Shown piece by piece: positions 16,497 to 27,350 of a stretch of DNA of 64,000 nucleotides. Positions within the stretch are counted from its first letter, which is position 1. Every line of letters begins with the position of its first letter. The DNA lies in the NCBI GenBank assembly GCA_964617875.1, contig CAZUAI010000004.1, positions 58,469-122,468 on the forward strand, read 5' to 3'. The translations under genes were made by a program, and so were the position numbers. Origin of the DNA: CAZMVY01 sp964617875 (GTDB lineage: Bacteria > Planctomycetota > Phycisphaerae > UBA1845 > PWPN01). Below the pieces are notes generated by a model. It saw nothing but the letters and a program-made list of their open reading frames with translations, searched no databases and was not told where the DNA came from.

Positions 16497-16994
16497 ATGC
16501 TTCGAGAGCTTTTCAAGCGTCAGGCGGAACTGAACAAACGAATCGGCTTTGACCCCGCGCGGCTGCGGCGGCAGTTTGACCCGCAGGTCGCGGGCGAGTG
16601 GCTGAACAACTACATCATGGCCGCCGCCAACGAGCTGGAGGAACTGCGGGACTGCACATACTGGAAGCACTGGTGCGCCGAGGCGAAGGCGGGACGCCGG
16701 TTCACGCTGCACGACCTGCAGAACGCCCGCGTCGAGGTCATCGACCTCCTGTTTTTCTGGATCAGCATGGCCCAGTGCGTCGGGCTTGATGCGGACGACG
16801 TGATGGAGCTGTACCGGAAGAAGCTCGCGGTCAACCATCGCCGGCAGGACACCGGCTACGCGATGGCGACGAAGAACGAGGCGGACAACAAGACGATCCG
16901 CCTGGAGCGCGGGATCAAGCGAAAGGCACGAACGTGGCAGAAACGAACACGCAAACATGCCGGCGGACGACGCTTGCGACAGCCGCGTGTCTGA
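16497..16994 (+). CDS. Dimeric dUTPase-like (all-alpha NTP pyrophosphatase) protein
   Basis: A 165-residue helical protein of the dUTPase/MazG-like all-alpha NTP pyrophosphatase group, which hydrolyses dUTP or a related nucleotide to keep it out of DNA. The metal-binding pattern is visible: ELEELRDCTYWKHW near residue 42, EVIDLLFFWISMAQCVGLDADDV, then YRKKLAVNHRRQDTGY. The ATG at 16497 begins the conserved region. The last 61 bases overlap the start of the next gene in another frame; the basic tail RKARTWQKRTRKHAGGRR lies in this overlap and may not matter for activity. Confidence 0.83.
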   Translation: MLRELFKRQAELNKRIGFDPARLRRQFDPQVAGEWLNNYIMAAANELEELRDCTYWKHWCAEAKAGRRFTLHDLQNARVEVIDLLFFWISMAQCVGLDADDVMELYRKKLAVNHRRQDTGYAMATKNEADNKTIRLERGIKRKARTWQKRTRKHAGGRRLRQPRV

Positions 16995-19891
16995 CGCTCG
17001 GTTTCGCCGGGCGGCTGGCGGCAGCCGACGGAGAGCCGGCGCTCTCCTGGCAGAACGAACGCCTGAGTGTGTCGTGGGCCTCAGGCGACGCGACGGTGCG
17101 GCTGGAGAACCGGGCCACGGGCGAGAGCATTTCGATTCCCGTCGGCATCGACTCCATCGAGTTCGATACCGACCGTCTGACCGGGTTCTGCACGGTGCCC
17201 GGCCGGCCAACCATCATCAACGCCGCCGCCGGTCAGAGCTGGCGGTTCGCCTGGCCGGTCGTGGCTGTGCCGCGAGCCCGGGCGCAGGTCCGATGCACGG
17301 CCGAGTTTCACTTGCATTCCGCGCAGCCCGTCATCCGCAAGAAGGCGACCGTCGAACTCCTGGGCGACGGCGGCCCCGTGCTGCTCAAGGAGGTCGTGAT
17401 CGACTCGCTGGACCTCAAGGGCCAGGGTCCCCGCCAGCCCTTCGACGGGTGGCAGAGCTACCCGGTCCTGTGCGAGTCGTTCTTCTGCGGCGTCGAGTTT
17501 CCGGCGGCGCAGGCGGCGGTCCGCGGCGACACGGCCCGGCTCTTCTGCCGACCCGGCCGGCGGCTGACGAGCGGCGACCGGTATGACGTCTGGCCGGTGG
17601 TGTACGGCGTCTCGGCGAAGGGCAGGACCCGCGAGGCGTTCGAGGCGTACATCGATGCGCTCCGGCCGAAGTCGGCCCCGCTCCACATCCAGTACAACAG
17701 CTGGTGGTCGGCGCCGTTCCCGTTCACCGAAAACCAGATGCTGGACCTGGTCGGGGTGTTTCGCGAGGACTTCTTCAAGCCCTTCGGCGGACGGCTCGAC
17801 AGCTTCTGCCTCGACATGGGCTGGGCCGACTGGCAGGCCCTGTGGAAGCTCAACCCGGCGTGCTTCCCGCGGGGCTTCGGCCCGCTGACCAGCGCCCTCG
17901 GCGAGATCGGCGCCGGGCTCGCGCTGTGGTGCTCGCCAAGCAGTTGCTACCCGTACCCGGGCGCCCTCGACAGCCATTGGGCCTGGCGCAACGGCTACGA
18001 GACGTTTCTGCAGCCCAACGGCATCCGCTGCGCCTGCCTCGCCGGGCGGAAATACGCGACGGCGTACCGCGATTCGCTCGTCGATCTGACCCGCCGCTAC
18101 CGCATCGCGCACTTCAAGTTCGACGGCTACGTCCCGACCTGTCCCGAGACGGACCACGGCCACGAGCCGGGCGAACTGTCCGCCGAGAAAACGGCCTGCG
18201 GCATCATCGACGTCTTCAAGGCCGTGCGGGCGGAGAACCCGACGATCTGGCTCGAGCCGACCTGTTTCGGGTTCCGGCCGAGCCCGTGGTGGATGATGTA
18301 CGTCGATTCGATGATCGGAACGTTCGGCGACGATGCCCCGCCGGGCCGCATCCCGTGCCCCGTCTACCGTGAGAGCTACACGACCGCCCGCGACTACTAC
18401 AACCTGCAGGGGGCGAAGGACATCCTCGCGCCGATCCACGGACAGGAGGTGCTGGGCATCATCCACCAGACGCCGGAGCCGCTCCAGAACGACGCCGTCG
18501 TGACGGTCCTCCGCGGGCACGGCTTCATTCCGCTCTACATCAATCCCAGGTTCATGAACGCCCGGCGGTGGCGGTTCCTCGCGAACCTGCTGACGTGGGC
18601 ACGGACGAACGGCGAGTTGCTCCGGCACACGAAGGTTCTGTGCTTTGGCGGCTGGGCCGACGAGAAGCGGTCGCGGGCGTGGGACGACGAATTGCCGCGA
18701 GATGTGTACGGATACGCGCATTTCGCCGGGGGCGCGGGCGCGGTGCTTCTGCGCAACCCGTGGATACGGCCTGCCCGGGTCGAACTGGTGCTTGACGAAT
18801 CGGCAGGCGGCAAGGTTCCTCCCGACTGTGGACCCGCGGCCGCGGAAGTTCGCCCGCCGGTGGGACCCGGGAGTACGCCCCGCGGCATGACCGCGGCCTG
18901 CCTCTACCCGAAGTTTGGGAGACTGGCCGGGACCTGCTCCCCCGGCAACCGCGTCACGGTCGAACTCGGCCCGTTCGAGACGATGCTCCTGGCGTTCGGC
19001 GACTTCGCCGACGCGCCGCCGCTGCCGCCCCGGCGACAAGCGGGGCTGGCGGTCTCCGGCATCGAGTGGATCATCTCGCAATCGCACGATCAGGTGCGGT
19101 TCGCGTTCGACGCCGGCGGCGGCGCGCCGGACCGGCAACTCTGGGTGCTCAGCGAAGCGAAGACGGCGTTCCAGGCCCCGGACTGTGCGATCCGGGTGAA
19201 CGGCCGAACCGTCGCGCCCAGGGTCTTCGACTCGACGACAGGCTGGCGGGCATCCGGCGCGGACCCGCACGAGCAGTGGTTCTGGCACGTGGTCGATCTT
19301 CCCGCGGGCGATGCGAAGGTCGAGGCGGAACTGCTCGCGCAGGATGAGGCCCGCGTATCGGCGTGGCTGGTCGAGCGGGAACTCGTCACCGACGACCCGT
19401 CGGCGGCAGGCCCGATCCCGCCGCCGGAAGAGCGATGGTTGGACGCCGCCGAGGTGCTTGCTCCGATCCGGATCGGATGGGCGGAGCCGGCCGGCGCCGT
19501 CAACGTTGCGATGGCTTCGCAGGGAGCGATGGCTACGGCATCGTCGGCATGGTCCGCCGCGTTCGGTCCCGAGAAGGCGATCGATGGCAAGGACGACACG
19601 CGATGGAACAGCCGGGGGGGCGACGTCGCCGGCGCGTGGCTCGTCGTGGATTTCGGCAGGCCGCGCCGGATCGCAACGATCTCGTTCCGCGAGGCCGCCG
19701 GCGGCCGGATCGAGCAGTATAAGCTCCAGCGCTGGGACAAGGATGCGTGGGTCGATGTGGTGAGCACCTGCAAAGCACCGAACAAGGCGACCGTCCGCCA
19801 CCGCTTCCCGCCCGTCGAGACGACGCGAATCCGCCTTCTGATCGTGACGGCAACAGAGGTGCCGACGATCTACGAGATCGAGGCGAAGTAG
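16934..19891 (+). CDS. Secreted GH36-like glycosidase with C-terminal F5/8 (discoidin) domain
   Basis: A 985-residue exported enzyme. The GTG start gives a signal peptide (CRRTTLATAACLTLGF, cleavage near ALA/AADG). A beta-sandwich comes first, then a TIM barrel from about residue 250 with QYNSWWS, DMGWADWQ and HFKFDGY; D397 in the last matches the nucleophile of GH36 alpha-galactosidases, and D/E residues in MIGTFGDD are candidates for the acid. Residues 856-985 form a discoidin domain (AMASQGAMATASSAWS, DDTRWNS, LVVDFG) that probably binds glycan. An alpha-galactosidase or alpha-N-acetylgalactosaminidase role is likely but not proven. An ATG start further on would lose the signal. Confidence 0.83.
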   Translation: MAETNTQTCRRTTLATAACLTLGFAGRLAAADGEPALSWQNERLSVSWASGDATVRLENRATGESISIPVGIDSIEFDTDRLTGFCTVPGRPTIINAAAGQSWRFAWPVVAVPRARAQVRCTAEFHLHSAQPVIRKKATVELLGDGGPVLLKEVVIDSLDLKGQGPRQPFDGWQSYPVLCESFFCGVEFPAAQAAVRGDTARLFCRPGRRLTSGDRYDVWPVVYGVSAKGRTREAFEAYIDALRPKSAPLHIQYNSWWSAPFPFTENQMLDLVGVFREDFFKPFGGRLDSFCLDMGWADWQALWKLNPACFPRGFGPLTSALGEIGAGLALWCSPSSCYPYPGALDSHWAWRNGYETFLQPNGIRCACLAGRKYATAYRDSLVDLTRRYRIAHFKFDGYVPTCPETDHGHEPGELSAEKTACGIIDVFKAVRAENPTIWLEPTCFGFRPSPWWMMYVDSMIGTFGDDAPPGRIPCPVYRESYTTARDYYNLQGAKDILAPIHGQEVLGIIHQTPEPLQNDAVVTVLRGHGFIPLYINPRFMNARRWRFLANLLTWARTNGELLRHTKVLCFGGWADEKRSRAWDDELPRDVYGYAHFAGGAGAVLLRNPWIRPARVELVLDESAGGKVPPDCGPAAAEVRPPVGPGSTPRGMTAACLYPKFGRLAGTCSPGNRVTVELGPFETMLLAFGDFADAPPLPPRRQAGLAVSGIEWIISQSHDQVRFAFDAGGGAPDRQLWVLSEAKTAFQAPDCAIRVNGRTVAPRVFDSTTGWRASGADPHEQWFWHVVDLPAGDAKVEAELLAQDEARVSAWLVERELVTDDPSAAGPIPPPEERWLDAAEVLAPIRIGWAEPAGAVNVAMASQGAMATASSAWSAAFGPEKAIDGKDDTRWNSRGGDVAGAWLVVDFGRPRRIATISFREAAGGRIEQYKLQRWDKDAWVDVVSTCKAPNKATVRHRFPPVETTRIRLLIVTATEVPTIYEIEAK

Positions 19892-20407
19892 TCCGTTGTT
19901 CGTTGTCAGATATCAGGGCCGGTGTCCTCATCGGCACGACCACGGCACCGGTGGTTTCCTTGTTCCCCGGAAGACGGCCGGCGGGGTTTCTGCACCTCGT
20001 GGGATCAGCGTGACTCGCCGCGAGGGGCGCAGCGATTCCCGTCGGCGTTCCGGTGGAGACGTTGCCGGCGAGTTGCCGCCGTGTGGCGCGATCCATGAGA
20101 GGGCGGGCACCCGTCGAGCCGGGCCGATAAGCGGAAAGGGGGCAAACCTTCGAGCTTACGGATGCGCCGCAGGGGGCGGGTCTGCCCGCGCCTTTGCCCG
20201 CAGGGGGCGGCGGCTTTTCGGGTTCCGTCACCCGGGCCTCGTCATTTCTTCGTCCTCGGGGCTTGGGCGTCCGCCATTCCATGGGTGTCCCGGCGGGCAG
20301 GCTGTTCGCGCTTTCCGGTGGATGCTTCAGGCCGGGCGGGGTATAATACGATAGAGGGTGTAGGGGCACGACGCATTTCTGTCTGGCGATTGGTGGAGGT
20401 TCGGGCC
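19892..20407. other. Long intergenic region, no gene seen
   Basis: This 516-base stretch has no reading frame with protein-like composition. It holds several C/G palindromic bits (for example GGGCGGGTCTGCCCGC and CCCGCAGGGGGCGG near 20175-20215) and ends with the promoter at 20342. It is probably decayed or repeat-derived DNA. Confidence 0.5.
20342..20347 (+). promoter_or_regulatory. Perfect -10 box before the cytidylate-kinase-like gene
   Basis: TATAAT in a very GC-rich setting, 61 bases before the start codon. The -35 region at 17 bases is poor (TGGATG), so it may need an activator. Confidence 0.5.
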
Positions 20408-21118
20408 ATGAAAAACCTGCTTTCGGATCGTTCGCCGTCTTCGCAGCGGATCGTGGAACGCCAGCTTCGGAACTGGGAGTTGTGGAGCCGTCGGCGCGGC
20501 GGGCAGCAGCCCTGTGCGAAACCCGTATGCGACTTCATCACCGTCTCCCGCGAGATCGGGGGCCACGGCGAGGAGGTGGCGGCCGAACTGGGGCGGCGGC
20601 TCGGGTGGAAGGTGTACGACCGCGAGTTGCTTGAGCTGATGGCCGAGAACGAAACAGGGCGCCGGCAGCTCTACAGCACGATGGATGAGCGGGACCAGAC
20701 GTGGTTCAATTCGTTGTCCATCCTGTGGGCGCCGGAAACGCTGAGCCCGCGGGAAGACTACCTGCACGCACTCTGCCGCACCGTCTTCGCGGTCGCGCGC
20801 GAGGCCCCCGCGATCTTCGTGGGACGCGGGGCGCACCTGATCCTTCCGCCGGATGTCGGCTTGCGCGTCCGGATCATCGCGGCCCTCGAAGACCGCGTCG
20901 CCCGGTACGCGGCCGCTCACAACCTGGCGGAGCCCGAGGCCCGGCGCGCCATCAAGAGGCTCGAGAACCAGCGGCTCGGCTTCCTGCAGAACTACTTCGG
21001 GATCCACGCCGACGATCCTGAATACTACGACTTGGCCGTCAACACCTCCCGACTGTCGGTCGTGCAGGCGTGCGACGTGATCCTGACGGCGCACAGGGGC
21101 AAACAGCCCCCGGCGTGA
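20408..21118 (+). CDS. Cytidylate kinase-like protein
   Basis: A 236-residue protein of the cytidylate-kinase-like P-loop family. It has FITVSREIGGHGEEVAAELGRRLGW, where the SREIGSGG-type loop replaces a classic Walker A, then FVGRGAHLIL and LRVRIIAALEDRVARY, all typical. These proteins resemble CMP kinase but lack the usual CMP-binding insert, and their substrate is not known. The start at ATG 20408 has GGAGG nine bases upstream. It stands alone, before the two-component pair. Confidence 0.8.
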   Translation: MKNLLSDRSPSSQRIVERQLRNWELWSRRRGGQQPCAKPVCDFITVSREIGGHGEEVAAELGRRLGWKVYDRELLELMAENETGRRQLYSTMDERDQTWFNSLSILWAPETLSPREDYLHALCRTVFAVAREAPAIFVGRGAHLILPPDVGLRVRIIAALEDRVARYAAAHNLAEPEARRAIKRLENQRLGFLQNYFGIHADDPEYYDLAVNTSRLSVVQACDVILTAHRGKQPPA

Positions 21119-21203
21119 TGCGGGACTTGGCTTGTCCGGTTTCTTTCGCAGGTCACCCACAGTCGGCACCGCGAATGGGTCCGTTTGCCGACAGCCCGAG
21201 GGG

Positions 21204-21231
21204 TTGATTTCAGCGCAGGACTTGATATAGG
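21204..21231 (+). promoter_or_regulatory. Putative promoter for the histidine kinase gene
   Basis: TTGATT and TATAGG are 16 bases apart and about 90 bases before the start codon at 21319. It is a weak to moderate match. Confidence 0.35.
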
Positions 21232-21318
21232 GCGACTCGGGAAATCGGCGAAGCGGCCTGCGCGGCAGATCTGCTGCGCACCGGCGGCCGGAGGCGTTCG
21301 CTTCCACAGGGAAGAATC

Positions 21319-22876
<1,558 letters not shown>

Positions 22877-22899
<23 letters not shown>

Positions 22900-24142
22900 T
22901 GATGAACAGGGGTATCGTGTCGGGCTCGAGCAGGCATTGTCCCAGGCCGGTCACGAGACGCGGACGGCAGCGTCCGCGCGGGAAGCAATTGATCTCGGCG
23001 CGCGGTATCGCCCGGACGTTCTGGTGGCCGACTGGATGCTGAAGGACCGCCTGCACGGCCTCCACGTGGCCGAGGCGCTGCACGCCGTTCGCCCGGAACT
23101 GCAAACGGTCATGATCACCGGGTTCGGCTCCGCCGACCTCCGGTTCGAGGCGGACCGGCTCCCCGTATTCGAGTTCCTGGAGAAGCCGTTCAGCGCGGAT
23201 CGCGTTTGCGAGGCGGTCCGGAACGCGGCGGCGTGCCGCCGTCCGAGCCAGGGGCGGCTTCCGGTCGGCGTGTGCGAGGTGGATGCCGCCGGGCGCATCC
23301 TCTACGCCAATCCGCGGGCACGGCAGATGTTCGTCCCGACGGCCGCGGGGCCCGGCCCCACGGCGATGCGGGATCTCCTCGCGGCCGACTCATGCGAACG
23401 ACTGTCGACCGCGGATCGGCAATGGGTGCAGGTCTCGCCGCGGGGCCTGACGGAGACGCTGTGGCATGTGCGCGCCCGGGCCTTGACCGACGAGGGCGAC
23501 CGCATGGTGGTCTTTCTCGGCGCGGACGAGGAGGAGCACCGGGGCCACCCGGTCGTGCGGAACCTGCTGGGGCTGAATCTGCCGGCGCGAGCCGAATGGC
23601 CGGTCGATGGCCATGTGCTCGTCGTGGACAACAGCGCGCTCGTCCGGCTGGTGCTGCTGGCCGGGCTCGAGCAGGTCGGGTGCATCTGTCACGCAACGGA
23701 CGACCTCGAGACGGCGCTCCGCCTGTTTGAACGCGACCCGGATATCGGCGTCGTGGTCCTCGATTGCGCGGCACCCGGTGAGGATACGCGTCGATTCATC
23801 GAGCGGCTGCGGGTTGCCAAGCCGGCCTGCATCGTGGTGGGGACGGCCACCGCCGCCTGCCAGGCCGAACGGATCATGGCCGACCTGGACCACTTCCTCC
23901 ACAAGCCGTTTATCGTCGAGCATCTGATCAAGCTCCTCACCTCGCGGATCGGAAACTGCGTTGATTGCGGCCTGCCGATCCCGTTGCGGCGGCTGCGTCC
24001 GGGCGAGGTCGGCAGCAGCTGGGAGTGCTGCGGGTGCGGGTCGCGCTACTTCGCCGTGCTGGACGATCGCTTCTCCGTGGATGTCCTCCGCAACGTCCGG
24101 CCCGCGCCGCGGATCAGCCCGAGGATCGGATCGAGCAACTGA
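22877..24142 (+). CDS. Two-receiver response regulator with PAS-like middle and zinc-ribbon end
   Basis: A 421-residue protein with a receiver at 1-118 (D52, and K103 in LEKPF), a PAS-like segment at about 128-220 and a second receiver at 243-355 (D296 in VVVLDC, K343 in LHKPF). It ends with a cysteine cluster, CVDC at 361-364 and CCGC at 384-387, that probably binds zinc. There is no DNA-binding, GGDEF or other standard output domain, so it likely works by protein contact or phospho-relay with the kinase encoded upstream. The start overlaps the kinase gene, which points to coupled translation. dusB begins 12 bases after it. Confidence 0.85.
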
Positions 24143-24154
24143 GCAGTCTGTCCC

Positions 24155-25135
24155 GTGCTGCGAATCGGCTCCGTTGAGTTCGCGTCGAATCTGATGCTGG
24201 CGCCGGTCGCGGGGTACTGCGACCTGGCGTTTCGGCTGGCGATCCGGGCGCAGGGGGGGCTCGGCCTTGCGTGGACGGACCTCGTCCACCCGCGGGGATT
24301 GGTGCGGCGGACGGCGAAGACGATGCAGATCGTGGCGACCGATCCGTCCGACCGGCCTCTGGCCATACAGCTCTACGGCCGGAACCCCGACGAAATGGCC
24401 GCGGCGGCGGGCGTGTGCGAGGCCCGCGGAGCCGCCGTCGTGGACATCAACATGGGCTGCCCGGTCGAGAAGATCTGCAGGCGGTCGGCCGGGGCGGCGC
24501 TGCTGCGCGATCCGGAAACCGCCGTCCGCGTGGCCGAACGCATGGTCAGGGCCGTCCGCATTCCCGTGACGGCCAAGGTGCGGCTCGGATGGGCGGAGGG
24601 CGAACTCGTGGCGCCCTCGCTGGCACGCGCCCTCGAGGATGTGGGCGTGGCCGCCGTGATCGTGCACGGCCGCAGCGCGGAATCGCGATTCGCCGGCTCG
24701 GTGCGGATCGACGGGATCGCCCGTGTCGTCGGGGCCGTCCGTGCGATTCCGGTGATCGGCAACGGCGATGTGCGTTCGCCCGCCGACGCAAGAGCGATGA
24801 TCGATCGCACGGGGTGCGCGGGCGTGATGATCGGCCGCGCGGCGTTGCGGGACCCGTGGATCTTCCGCGACACGCAGGCGTTTCTCGCGACGGGCCGCGT
24901 GCCGCCGCCGGCGACGCGGGCGGAATACGCCGCGTTCGTGAACGAGCACTTTCGGACCCTGCTTCGTGTGCGAGGCGAGCGTGCCGCGATCGCGATCTTC
25001 CGTCAGCGATTCAGCTGGTACGCCCGGCGGCTCGGCGTATCGGCGGCGTTGTGGGCGCGGATACGGGCTGTCGGCTCCGCGGCGGAATACTGGGAACTGG
25101 CCGAGTCGCTGCGGCGGGACCTGATGCAGACGTAG
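24155..25135 (+). CDS. dusB: tRNA-dihydrouridine synthase
   Basis: A 326-residue FMN flavoprotein that reduces uridine in the D-loop of tRNA. It has the family start LMLAPVAGYCDLAFR, the phosphate and substrate segment INMGCPV, and the catalytic cysteine in EKICRRSAGAALL. The FMN-phosphate segments VIGNGDVRS and GVMIGRAALRDPW are intact. The DusB assignment is by overall similarity and is less sure than the family. The start is GTG 24155; no closer ATG keeps the N-terminal strand. It lies tightly behind the regulator gene and 82 bases before queG, so a shared transcript is possible. Confidence 0.9.
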   Translation: MLRIGSVEFASNLMLAPVAGYCDLAFRLAIRAQGGLGLAWTDLVHPRGLVRRTAKTMQIVATDPSDRPLAIQLYGRNPDEMAAAAGVCEARGAAVVDINMGCPVEKICRRSAGAALLRDPETAVRVAERMVRAVRIPVTAKVRLGWAEGELVAPSLARALEDVGVAAVIVHGRSAESRFAGSVRIDGIARVVGAVRAIPVIGNGDVRSPADARAMIDRTGCAGVMIGRAALRDPWIFRDTQAFLATGRVPPPATRAEYAAFVNEHFRTLLRVRGERAAIAIFRQRFSWYARRLGVSAALWARIRAVGSAAEYWELAESLRRDLMQT

Positions 25136-25217
25136 CCCGCGATCCCCGCCCGCGAATCATCGGTTTCTCGTGCGACGGCCCCGGTGCCCTCGTGCAGGGC
25201 CGGCGATAGGATACGGC

Positions 25218-26171
25218 ATGACTTCGGCCGAACGTGCCCGTGTGGTGAAGGACCTCGCCCGGCGGCTGGGCTTCGATCTGGTCGGCATCGCCCCCGCATC
25301 GCCGATCCCGCGTGGAGAGTATCTGCGCGAGTGGCTGGCACGCGGGTGTGCCGGCGAGATGGCGTACCTGCACCGCAACCGGGACACGCGGCTGAATCCG
25401 GCCGCCATGCTGGACGGGGCGCGGTCCATCATCGTCGCGGCGGTGAGCTACCACGTGCCGGAACCGCCGCCGCCTGCGGACGGCGCCGCGCGAGGCCGGA
25501 TCGCTCGCTACGCATGGGGGCGCGACTATCATCAGGTGCTTCGCGAGCGGCTCCGGAGACTCGTCGAGGCCCTGCGGGCGGAGCTGGCCGAGCCGTTCGG
25601 AAGCCGCATCTGCGTGGACACGGCCCCGATCGTCGAACGCGAACTCGCCGCCGCCGCCGGCGTCGGCTGGATCGGCAAGAACACGCTCATCATTCATCCG
25701 AAGGCCGGGTCGTACCTGTTCCTGGGTGAGGTCATCAGCACGCTCGATCTGGCGTGCGACGCACCGGTTGCCGATCATTGTGGATCGTGCCGGCGTTGTC
25801 TCGAGGCGTGCCCGACGCGGGCCCTCACGGGGCCGTATGCGATGGATGCCCGACGCTGCATCTCGTATCTGACGATCGAGCACCGCGGCGAGATCCCGGC
25901 CGAGATGGGCCGGCAGATGGGCATGTGGGTCTACGGGTGCGATGTCTGCCAGGAGGTCTGTCCGTTCAACCGCCGGGCCGCCGAGACCGCGGAACCGTCA
26001 TTTGCAGTAAGCCCGCCGTCGCCGTCACCGGTCCTGGCGGAGATCCTCGACTGGTCGCCGGAGGATTACCAGCGCATCGTTGCCGGCCGTGCCATGAAGC
26101 GGGCCACTCTCGAGATGTTCAAGCGCAACGCCGCGATCGCGGCCGGGAACGCCGGACCTCGCACGGTCTGA
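25218..26171 (+). CDS. queG: Epoxyqueuosine reductase
   Basis: A 317-residue cobalamin and Fe-S enzyme for the last step of queuosine synthesis on tRNA. The catalytic Asp lies in VDTAPIVERELA, followed by GWIGKNT. Two [4Fe-4S] sites are seen: CGSCRRCLEACP and CDVCQEVCPFN. It lacks the C-terminal HEAT-like domain found in some QueG proteins, so it is the short form. The ATG at 25218 begins MTSAERARVVKDLA, just before the conserved GFDLVGIAPA. It sits with dusB, another tRNA modification gene, and converges with hsp20. Confidence 0.92.
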   Translation: MTSAERARVVKDLARRLGFDLVGIAPASPIPRGEYLREWLARGCAGEMAYLHRNRDTRLNPAAMLDGARSIIVAAVSYHVPEPPPPADGAARGRIARYAWGRDYHQVLRERLRRLVEALRAELAEPFGSRICVDTAPIVERELAAAAGVGWIGKNTLIIHPKAGSYLFLGEVISTLDLACDAPVADHCGSCRRCLEACPTRALTGPYAMDARRCISYLTIEHRGEIPAEMGRQMGMWVYGCDVCQEVCPFNRRAAETAEPSFAVSPPSPSPVLAEILDWSPEDYQRIVAGRAMKRATLEMFKRNAAIAAGNAGPRTV

Positions 26172-26256
26172 TTGGCGGCGCGCGTCCCTCTTCGTTCCGC
26201 AGGCCGGCAGCCTGTACCGCAAAGCGCCGTGACGAAACGGAACCGGCGCAGGAAGC

Positions 26257-26288
26257 GGGCCCGGCGGCGTCTGTCGCGAGCCGGGCCC
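26257..26288. terminator. Bidirectional hairpin between queG and hsp20
   Basis: GGGCCCGGC and GCCGGGCCC form a perfect 9-base stem around a 14-base loop in the 189 bases between convergent genes. Confidence 0.6.
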
Positions 26289-26360
26289 TGGTCATTCAGA
26301 CGGCGGTTCCAACGCCGTCACGTCAGTGTCCTTGTGTCGTTCCTCGCATCCGCACGAAGA

Positions 26361-26825
26361 TCACCCGAGGTTGACCGAGATCTTCTTCGGCTTGACCTCT
26401 TCGCGCTTGTCGAGCGTGATCGTGAGGACGCCGTCCTTCATCGACGCCTGGACCTGGTCCTCGTTCACGGCCGTCGGCAGCGTGAACTGGCGGGTGAAGC
26501 GACCGTATCGCCGTTCGCGGATGTGGAAGCCGCGCGACTCCTCCGGCGGGGCGGCAAACTTCTTCTCGCCGGTGATCGTCAGCACGCCGTTTTCGAGCGT
26601 AATGTCGAGGTCTTCCTTGCTCAGCCCCGGAACCTCCGCCTCGACAAAGTAGTGGTTGTCGTCTTCACGCACGTTCACGGGACAGCCGACAGCCTCGCCC
26701 TCCCAGCCGTCGCCGAAGACACGACCGACAAAACGGCCGAAATCCCTTTGGAGGTTGTCCACCATATCCCAGGTGTTGGGCCAGGCCAGTCCGCCGCGAT
26801 GCCGATCAATCCAAACAGGCAGCAT
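26361..26825 (-). CDS. Small heat-shock protein (Hsp20/alpha-crystallin)
   Basis: A 154-residue ATP-independent holdase chaperone. The alpha-crystallin domain spans about residues 48-150 (PVNVREDDNHYFVEAEVPGLSKEDL..., ENGVLTITGEKK, the ERRYGRFTRQFTLP strand, and MKDGVLTITLDK near the end). An N-terminal Trp-rich arm precedes it, and the conserved I-x-V-type tail is ISVNLG. The ATG at 26825 has AGGAGT seven bases upstream. The promoter region holds a near-perfect sigma-54 site and no CIRCE element, so control may differ from the usual heat-shock genes. Confidence 0.93.
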   Translation of the reverse strand: MLPVWIDRHRGGLAWPNTWDMVDNLQRDFGRFVGRVFGDGWEGEAVGCPVNVREDDNHYFVEAEVPGLSKEDLDITLENGVLTITGEKKFAAPPEESRGFHIRERRYGRFTRQFTLPTAVNEDQVQASMKDGVLTITLDKREEVKPKKISVNLG

Positions 26826-26890
26826 GATCGAACTCCTTTCTTGTGATTCTCGTTTCAAACGTTCGTCCCCGTTCCGACAGGTAGCCTACT

Positions 26891-26907
26891 AGCAAGGGCC
26901 ATGCCAG
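26891..26907 (-). promoter_or_regulatory. Sigma-54 promoter of hsp20
   Basis: On the minus strand it reads CTGGCATGGCCCTTGCT, with GG and GC exactly 10 bases apart, against the consensus TGGCACG-N4-TTGCW. It predicts a transcript start about 55 bases before the hsp20 ATG. Confidence 0.7.
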
Positions 26908-27321
26908 CCGCCGTATCGCTCATAACACCTTGCCGTAGCGTTAGTTAGCTCGCCTGCTCCGAATTGTGACATCAGGGCCGGCGCGAATCATTTTGGCAGT
27001 GCGGCACAAGACGGAGCTTCCACAACTATTGCAGGGATCGACGGTTGTGCGTCTGCCATGTGCATTTCGGCAGGACCGATGTCCGCTATCGCGTTGCCTG
27101 CCGGGCGATCATGAACCGAGGCCCTGCTGTCAGCCGGCCCAACATGCGCGCACGGCACACAGCATGACGCTTTTTCTCATCGCTCACCGTTGCGATGCCA
27201 CAACGAAGCGAATCGGGCTTGCGTTCGCACTTGAATGGGACGGAACGGCTTGTGGCGATAACATCTTGCGGCGATGCGTGTTATGGAGGCGTCGGAAATC
27301 GATGCGCTTTCAGCGGAGCCT

Positions 27322-27336
27322 TGGCACTCGACTTGC
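27322..27336 (+). promoter_or_regulatory. Possible sigma-54 promoter of the PilZ gene
   Basis: TGGCACTCGACTTGC has GG and GC 10 bases apart. It predicts a transcript start near 27348, only about 3 bases before the proposed ATG at 27351, so either the mRNA is nearly leaderless or the site does not serve this gene. Confidence 0.4.
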
Positions 27337-27350
27337 CGAAGGTGGGGTTG

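Larger units (their letters stand above)
26826..27350. other. Divergent regulatory region hsp20 / PilZ
   Basis: These 525 bases separate two genes that point apart. Both ends hold a match to the sigma-54 consensus (26891-26907 on the minus strand, 27322-27336 on the plus strand). Between them I see lower GC than around it and no gene. Binding sites for an enhancer-binding activator would be expected here, but I found no clear pair. Confidence 0.6.

Noticed and set aside
20125..20200. A possible c-di-GMP-I (GEMM) riboswitch around GGCAAACC
   Set aside because: The CAAACC piece fits, but the expected GACGCAAAGCC segment and tetraloop-receptor pairing are not found, and the gene lies too far downstream.
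26826..26960. CIRCE or sigma-32 type heat-shock control of hsp20
   Set aside because: No TTAGCACTC-N9-GAGTGCTAA repeat and no CTTGAA/CCCCAT pair is present; the sigma-54 match is far better.
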